A DNA stretch of 64,000 nucleotides from Nemophila menziesii. Lineage: Eukaryota; Streptophyta; Magnoliopsida; Boraginales; Hydrophyllaceae. The DNA is taken from contig JARWIR010000051.1 in assembly GCA_029959085.1 (NCBI GenBank), positions 2,480,001 through 2,544,000 of the forward strand. The letters run 5' to 3'. The position numbers were made by a program, and so were the translations under genes. Under the pieces are notes generated by a model. That model did no database searches and was not told the origin of the DNA. It was given only the letters and a program-made list of their open reading frames with translations. This document shows, one piece after another, positions 58,764-64,000 of this stretch (the stretch's first letter is position 1; the number at the start of each line of letters is the position of its first letter).

Positions 58764-58989
58764 TTTCACTAAAGTTCACCGTCGATTCTTTTTTTAATTT
58801 TTTCTTAAGTATGATCTCTTCTTACTTTTCTTTAATTTTTCATTTTCTTCAATATTTTTTTCAATTATTCATTGTTATTTTCATGCATTGTTTGTTAATT
58901 TATTTTAATATTTCAATTTTTATTGATTATATTTTTGTTTTATAAGATGCATTGTTCAATGATTCACGATATTAGATTATTTGTTTCGT

Positions 58990-59268
58990 CAGGGGCGAAG
59001 CTAGGATTTTACATTACAGGGACAAAGAGGGTTCGAGGGCAACGTCCCCGAATTTTCTTTTTACCTTATTTACACAATAGGCCTATATATTATGCAAAAA
59101 TTATAAAATAAGTCCTTATATAATACAAAAATGCACTATAAGTCCCTATATTGTGTAAAGATTGCAATATAAGTCAGGATATTAATTATTTGATAAAAAA
59201 AAATTTATACAAAATAATATATTGTTGTTAAAAAACAAAAGATCTTATAAATAAAATAATTTAGAATC
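58990..59268 (-). mobile_element. hAT MITE of the CAGAGGCGGAG family, cut by the copia element
   Basis: Begins CAGGGGCGAAGCTAGG at 58990, matching the right end of the element at 15980-16448 in reverse orientation. A shared internal segment is seen as CTTATAAATAAAATAATTTA near 59246-59263. The sequence stops at 59268 where the copia LTR begins. The remainder should lie beyond the right edge of the window, after the other copia LTR. Confidence 0.8.
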
Positions 59269-60188
59269 TGTAGGTGAAATATTCACCGTTCGAAATGAAA
59301 AGAAATTAAAGGCAATTCAAAACAGAAAATAGAAAAATTGATTTAAAGCGTCAACTAGCTATTACAAATGAAAATCAGAACTTACACGGAATACAAAGCA
59401 ACGATTACACGTAAATAAGCGAAAAACGGTTACACGGAAATAAGTCTAGCGTTTAAAAGATATTCCGGCGTGCCGGTATCTTCAAACGGAAAAGACTAGA
59501 GGACTACAACTACTACGATTTATCTCTGAGAAGTGAGTAGGTAGGGGAGAGCGTTTTTGCTTGCTTTAGCTTTGTGATTTTCGTAGTTGATACTGCTGAG
59601 GAGTGAACTCTATTTATAGGGGAAGGGGGAGTTTGAAACCTTTGACCAAAGTAACGGACCAATTAATTCCACGATTCCCTCCTACTAATTGATTGACCGT
59701 TTTCTGATTTGATTCTCTTAATCCCACATTTTAGTTGACTCCTCTAATCCACACGTTTTGGATTCATGTGTAACTGCTAGTTGACTTGGCCAGCTGATGG
59801 ATTAGCCTTTAACGCACGCGTGATTTGTAGAATCTTTGATTTTACGTTTTACCTTTGTTTGATTGCTAACGACCCTATAATAGCTGATGGTAAAACTTGA
59901 TTCATTTTTCATTTTTTGACTCCCCAAACTCCCCAAACTCCCCACGAACCACGAACCACGAACCACGACTCACGACCCACGCCGCCGCCGCCGCCGGTGC
60001 CGGGCCGGGCCGGGCGGGTGGGTGGTGGTGGTGGTGGTGCGCGCGTGTGGCCTTCTCCATTGCTTTTCCATGTTCATGGTGTTGGGCTCTTTGGAAGCTA
60101 ATTCCATCACATTTGTTAAAAAGCCTTTTTTCCTATTCCTTTCTACCGATGTGGGAGAAATCCCACTTCCACTTTAAATGGTCCAACA
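59269..60188 (-). repeat. 3' LTR of a Ty1/copia element (reverse orientation)
   Basis: On the plus strand it runs from TGTAGGTGAAAT (59269) to GGTCCAACA (60188), giving TGTTGG...CCTACA when read on the coding strand. It is bordered on the inner side by a polypurine tract. The interior has a GC-rich stretch (59979-60042) of GCC, GGGCC and GTG repeats, with GAACCAC and CCCCAAACT short repeats beside it. Confidence 0.88.
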
Positions 60189-60204
60189 ATCCCCCACACA
60201 TTTG
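60189..60204 (-). other. polypurine tract of the copia element
   Basis: Read on the minus strand it is AAATGTGTGGGGGAT, directly before the LTR start TGTTGG. It primes plus-strand DNA synthesis. Confidence 0.8.
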
Positions 60205-60715
60205 AAGTGTCATCAGAGGTTTGGAGAGAAAGTGATCAGGTTTCCATGACTTTCAGCGTTTGGGTGAATTGTACTTAAGTGCCAATATCTTTCGATTTGA
60301 ATTGTCACGTAGTGAAGTGAGGCAACCACCGAATTCCGTTTAAAGTGAACCTAGTCTTGAACTTTAACGGTTTCCGATAGAGGCCCTCACAACACATACT
60401 CTACCCTGCTGAAAGTTATGGTCTCCTCGAACCTCACCTTTCAGTTTAGTTCATCAAGTCCTTCTCTAAGAACCACCCTTGTGGGCTATGAACTTTGTGG
60501 ATACCTTTATTTACATTTGTTCAAGGACGTCTCCTTGACATTTTGTTTATAAAGGTTTGGGGTTTTGCTACCACACTTGAATTCATCAAGTCCTTCTCAA
60601 AAGGACCACCATATAGGCTATGAATTCTGATTCATCAAGTCCTTCTCGAAAGGACCACCACAAGTGGCTATGAATCCATATTGCTTTAGTTTTATGCCAT
60701 AGGGATGAATGGAGA
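60205..60715 (-). repeat. copia 3' untranslated region with short direct repeats
   Basis: Three copies of a roughly 45-bp unit containing TTCATCAAGTCCTTCTC, then ACCACC and GGCTATGAA, lie at about 60449-60493, 60590-60627 and 60630-60674. No coding sequence. Confidence 0.8.
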
Positions 60716-63700
60716 TCATCTTGACTCAAGAGTCACATGTTCCCCATTAATGGGTCTCAACCCCATCCCCCTCGACGTATCCAGAACTACTCTCCTGGGT
60801 AGGCCTTTGGTAAAAGGATCAGCGAGATTTTCTTCTGATCGTACATACTCCAAGGCTATCACACCATTCTTCAGTAACTGTTTTACTGAGCCATGTCTGA
60901 TGCGTATATGTCTCTTCTTTCCATTGTAAGCACTTTGATGAGCAACTGCAATGGCTGCTTGTGAATCACAATGGATACACACAGGTGTGGCCTTACCTTC
61001 CCAAAGGGGCACATCTGCTAAGAGACTTCTCAACCACTCAGCTTCTTGTCCAGCCATCTCTAGTGCTATAAACTCAGACTCCATGGTGGAGCGTGCTATA
61101 CAAGTCTGTTTAGAGGACTTCCACGATATAGCACCTCCTCCTAAGGAGAAAACATAACCACTGGTGGAGTTAACTTCGTCATTGTCAGAGATCCAGTTTG
61201 CATCACAGAATCCCTCAAGAACTGCAGGGAAAGAGCTGTAATGCAGTCCTAGGTCCATAGTACCTCGTAGGTACTTTAGAAGACGACGAAGTGCAACCCA
61301 GTGGTCATTACTCGGGTTATGAGTATAGCGACTAAGTCTACTGACGGCGTAGGCAATATCGGGTCGAGTGTAGTTCATTAAGAACATCACACTACCTATG
61401 ATTTTGGCATATTCATTTTGGGATACAGCATCTCCAGAATTTTTAGATAAATGAATACTAGAATCATAGGGAGTATTTACAGGTGTCACCTCAAAGGAGT
61501 CGAATTTCTTCAACATCCTTTCTACGTAATGAGACTGACTCAGGGAAATACCATTACTGCTCCTAATGATTTTTACCCCAAGAATTACATCTGTTTCTCC
61601 CATGTCTTTCATGTCAAACTTAGAAGACAAGAAGCGTTTGGTCTCATTTATGGTATGAAGAGAAGTGTCGAAGATGAGCATGTCATCTACATACAGGCAG
61701 ATGATAGTACACTCTGATCCTCTTACTTTGGAGTAAACACATGAGTCAGAAGTGTTGACCACAAACCCATTGGAGATAAGGGTACTATCGAGTTTTTCAT
61801 ACCATTTTTTGGATGCCTGTTTTAAGCCATACAAAGACTTCTTTAACTTGCACACCTTATCCCATTGACCAGGAACCACACACCCTGCAGGCTGGGCCAT
61901 ATAGATCTCTTCATCTAGGTCCCCATTCAGAAACGCAGTCTTAACATCCATCTGATGTATGACAAGTTTGTGAATGACCGCAAGAGCGATGAGGGTCCTA
62001 ATGGTGGCGATTTTGGTCACAGGGGAATAAGTGTCGAAGTAATCAAGGCCTTTCTTTTGGGTGAAACCCTTAATGACAAGCCTAGCTTTGAATTTTTCTA
62101 TTGAGCCATCAGGTCTCAACTTTTTCTTAAAAATCCATTTGCTGTTTATGGGTTTGCTGCCTTTGGGTAAGTCAGTTAATTCCCACGTATGATTACTTCT
62201 AATAGACTCAAGTTCGCTATTGATAGCTTCTTTCCAAAAACTAGCATCTACCGATCTCAAAGCATCGGTATAAGTTTTTGGGTCTTCCTCCATGAGGAGA
62301 CAGGTGACAACCTGTTCACTTATCAGGTCAATGTGAAAACCTTCGGTTAAGAAGGCTGTGATAAAATCAGGTCTGAAACTGGTCTCGGTCCTATGCCTCT
62401 TACTCCTCCTAAGTTCTTCCTCAGGAATACTACTAGGCACATAGGAGGTAGAGGGGCCAGGGGCACTATCACATAAAGGAACATTAACCTTATCAGATAA
62501 GTTACTAGAAGACAAAGGAGCATCAACACTATGCAAAGTTTTCAAAGGGAAGATGTTTTCAAAAAATTCAGCATCTCTAGATTCAAAAACGGAGTTATCA
62601 TCTAATGATAGGAATCTATAGGCTGCACTATTCTGAGCATACCCTATGAAAACGGAGTCTATTGTTTTGGGTCCAACAGTGACTGTTTTAAAATCGGGTA
62701 GTTTGACTTTAGCCAGACACCCCCACACTTTTAAAAATTTCAGGTTAGGTGGAAACCCTTTCCACATCTCGTAGGGGGTCTTATCTAGGGATTTATGGGG
62801 TACCCTATTAAGGACATAACATGCTGATAGAACAGCTTCCCCCCACATGTTAGTTGGTAAACCTGAACTTATTAACATAGCATTCATAGTCTCTTTAAGG
62901 GATCTATTTTTCCTCTCAGCTATGCCATTTTGTTGGGGTGTATAGGGGGCACTAAGTTCGTGGATTATCCCATTTATTTCACAAAACTCTTTAAGTGAAT
63001 TAGAACTATATTCGCCTCCTCTATCTGACCTAAGTCTTTTGATTTTACAGTCTAGTTGATTTTCTACTTCAGCTTTGTATTTTAAAAACGCGTTTTCCGC
63101 CTCGTCTTTAGTTTTAAGAAGATACACTTTAGTGAACCTAGAGTAGTCATCTACAAAGGTTATATAGTAAAGTTTTCCTCCTCTACTAGCGGAGTTTTTA
63201 AAATCAGCTAAGTCAGAATGCACTAATTCAAGGAGACTAGTCTTTCTAGTAGTCACGGGCTTAAAGGGCTTCTTCGCAAGTTTGGACTCAACACAAATTT
63301 GACATTTGGAAAAGTCATCTATTTTATTGAGGGGTATTAGTCCAAGTTCTTTAAGCCTTTTAATGGAAGAGATATTAAGGTGACCTAGTCTACCATGCCA
63401 AGTGTCAAGAGATTCAACAACATAAGCAAAATCAGAGGCATTCTCATTCATTGGTACAGTATTTAAAACAAACAAACCACCATTCATGTACCCTTTCCCC
63501 ACAAATTCATCATTTTTGGTAATAACCATTTTCCCCCCTTCAAATACAAGTTTAAGGCCTACTTTATTAAGAAGAGCTCCGGAAACAAGGTTCCTACGGA
63601 GACAGGGGACGAAGAGAACATCATTCAACTCTAAGGTTTTACCAGAAGTGAGTTTGAGAGAAACCTGTCCTTTACCGAAGACCATGGCAGTTGAGGAGTC

Positions 63701-64000
63701 ACCCATGTAAACAAATTCACCATTTGTTGCTTCTTCGAATTTCTTGAACATGGATCTTGTTGAGCAGAAATGACGAGAGGCTCCAGTGTCAAGAATCCAC
63801 TCGGTTTTGTTCTCAATTAAGTTTACCTCAACCATCACTGCAGCAATAACTTCTTCGGTCTCGACCAGATTTGCGGCAGGTTTGGGACCTTGATCAGCTC
63901 TAAGTTTGCACTCGAAAGCCTTATGTCCTTCCTTCCCACAACAGTAACACGCTCCTTTGGGTTTTTGAATCTTACCAGAGGTTTTGAACCCACCACCTTT
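60716..64000 (-). CDS. Ty1/copia Gag-Pol polyprotein, 5' part beyond the window
   Basis: The frame is open without a stop from the window edge (64000) to 60716. Order on the minus strand: a gag zinc knuckle [14 protein letters not shown] (near 63950-63910); protease with DTGASRHFC (about 63790-63765); the GAG-pre-integrase region ([12 protein letters not shown]); the integrase core with [13 protein letters not shown] and [15 protein letters not shown]_2 reverse transcriptase with [35 protein letters not shown] and the catalytic YVDDML; and RNase H with [21 protein letters not shown] and TMESEFIAL. Integrase before RT defines copia. The ATG near 63835 is internal, since the frame runs on upstream into gag. 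The intact frame suggests a recent insertion. Confidence 0.95.
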   Translation of the reverse strand, partial: KGGGFKTSGKIQKPKGACYCCGKEGHKAFECKLRADQGPKPAANLVETEEVIAAVMVEVNLIENKTEWILDTGASRHFCSTRSMFKKFEEATNGEFVYMGDSSTAMVFGKGQVSLKLTSGKTLELNDVLFVPCLRRNLVSGALLNKVGLKLVFEGGKMVITKNDEFVGKGYMNGGLFVLNTVPMNENASDFAYVVESLDTWHGRLGHLNISSIKRLKELGLIPLNKIDDFSKCQICVESKLAKKPFKPVTTRKTSLLELVHSDLADFKNSASRGGKLYYITFVDDYSRFTKVYLLKTKDEAENAFLKYKAEVENQLDCKIKRLRSDRGGEYSSNSLKEFCEINGIIHELSAPYTPQQNGIAERKNRSLKETMNAMLISSGLPTNMWGEAVLSACYVLNRVPHKSLDKTPYEMWKGFPPNLKFLKVWGCLAKVKLPDFKTVTVGPKTIDSVFIGYAQNSAAYRFLSLDDNSVFESRDAEFFENIFPLKTLHSVDAPLSSSNLSDKVNVPLCDSAPGPSTSYVPSSIPEEELRRSKRHRTETSFRPDFITAFLTEGFHIDLISEQVVTCLLMEEDPKTYTDALRSVDASFWKEAINSELESIRSNHTWELTDLPKGSKPINSKWIFKKKLRPDGSIEKFKARLVIKGFTQKKGLDYFDTYSPVTKIATIRTLIALAVIHKLVIHQMDVKTAFLNGDLDEEIYMAQPAGCVVPGQWDKVCKLKKSLYGLKQASKKWYEKLDSTLISNGFVVNTSDSCVYSKVRGSECTIICLYVDDMLIFDTSLHTINETKRFLSSKFDMKDMGETDVILGVKIIRSSNGISLSQSHYVERMLKKFDSFEVTPVNTPYDSSIHLSKNSGDAVSQNEYAKIIGSVMFLMNYTRPDIAYAVSRLSRYTHNPSNDHWVALRRLLKYLRGTMDLGLHYSSFPAVLEGFCDANWISDNDEVNSTSGYVFSLGGGAISWKSSKQTCIARSTMESEFIALEMAGQEAEWLRSLLADVPLWEGKATPVCIHCDSQAAIAVAHQSAYNGKKRHIRIRHGSVKQLLKNGVIALEYVRSEENLADPFTKGLPRRVVLDTSRGMGLRPINGEHVTLESR

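Noticed and set aside
59897..60205. Possible small gene with poly-Ala and poly-Trp tracts
   Set aside because: It is a translation of GCC and GTG microsatellites inside the copia LTR.

Overview
Organism and character. This is AT-rich nuclear DNA of a flowering plant. The evidence is one spliced cellular gene with many short GT-AG introns, surrounded by plant Ty3/gypsy, Ty1/copia, L1-type LINE, CACTA, Mutator-like and hAT-like elements, many nested in one another. I see no bacterial or organellar genes and no rRNA or tRNA genes. The species cannot be named from the sequence alone.

Layout. 1-9554 is the 3' part of a decayed Athila-like gypsy element (gag end, protease, RT/RNase H, integrase, an extra ORF in the 'env' position, 3' LTR); a primer-binding-site-like sequence directly follows the LTR. 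9577-21345 is gene-poor: a MULE with 9-bp target duplication (10565-11959), a 5'-truncated LINE (12280-13599), a hAT-like element (14151-14932), a reverse-oriented LTR carrying a hAT MITE (15116-17058), a LINE 5' fragment, a second hAT MITE family (19850-20394), and a large foldback with a palindromic minisatellite (about 20577-21345). 21476-26707 is the only host gene: 21 exons reconstructed here encode a 998-residue armadillo/HEAT-type repeat protein of unknown role, with every splice phase consistent.

Tandem duplication. A block starting in exon 17 (25028) is repeated in direct orientation. The second copy runs 52656-58473 and holds exons 17 (partial) to 21 plus the downstream DNA. The first copy (25028-52655) later received a hAT MITE (35802-36370) and a full-length LINE (36642-52630), whose 5' UTR was then invaded by an apparently intact 9.6-kb CACTA transposon (36674-46295). 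It also contains a reverse-oriented near-complete LINE (28046 to about 33240) and a MULE holding a PWWP-like fragment (33270-34650). The second copy lost 6.46 kb corresponding to 27791-34250 and received another LINE (53142-54451) inside exon 19.

Right end. A MULE-type MITE (58607-58763) and a truncated hAT MITE (58990-59268) precede a reverse-oriented Ty1/copia element. Its 3' LTR is 59269-60188, and its polyprotein is open from 60716 to the window edge.

How genes work together. The only working set of genes that is plausibly complete is that of the CACTA element: a spliced TNP2-like transposase (38004-41513) and a spliced second protein of the En/Spm plant-transposase type (43816-45562). 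Both ends carry dense copies of a GTAGTCGCTA-like motif, and a third, internal cluster lies directly upstream of the second gene. The copia polyprotein is also uninterrupted. The gypsy and LINE copies are broken.
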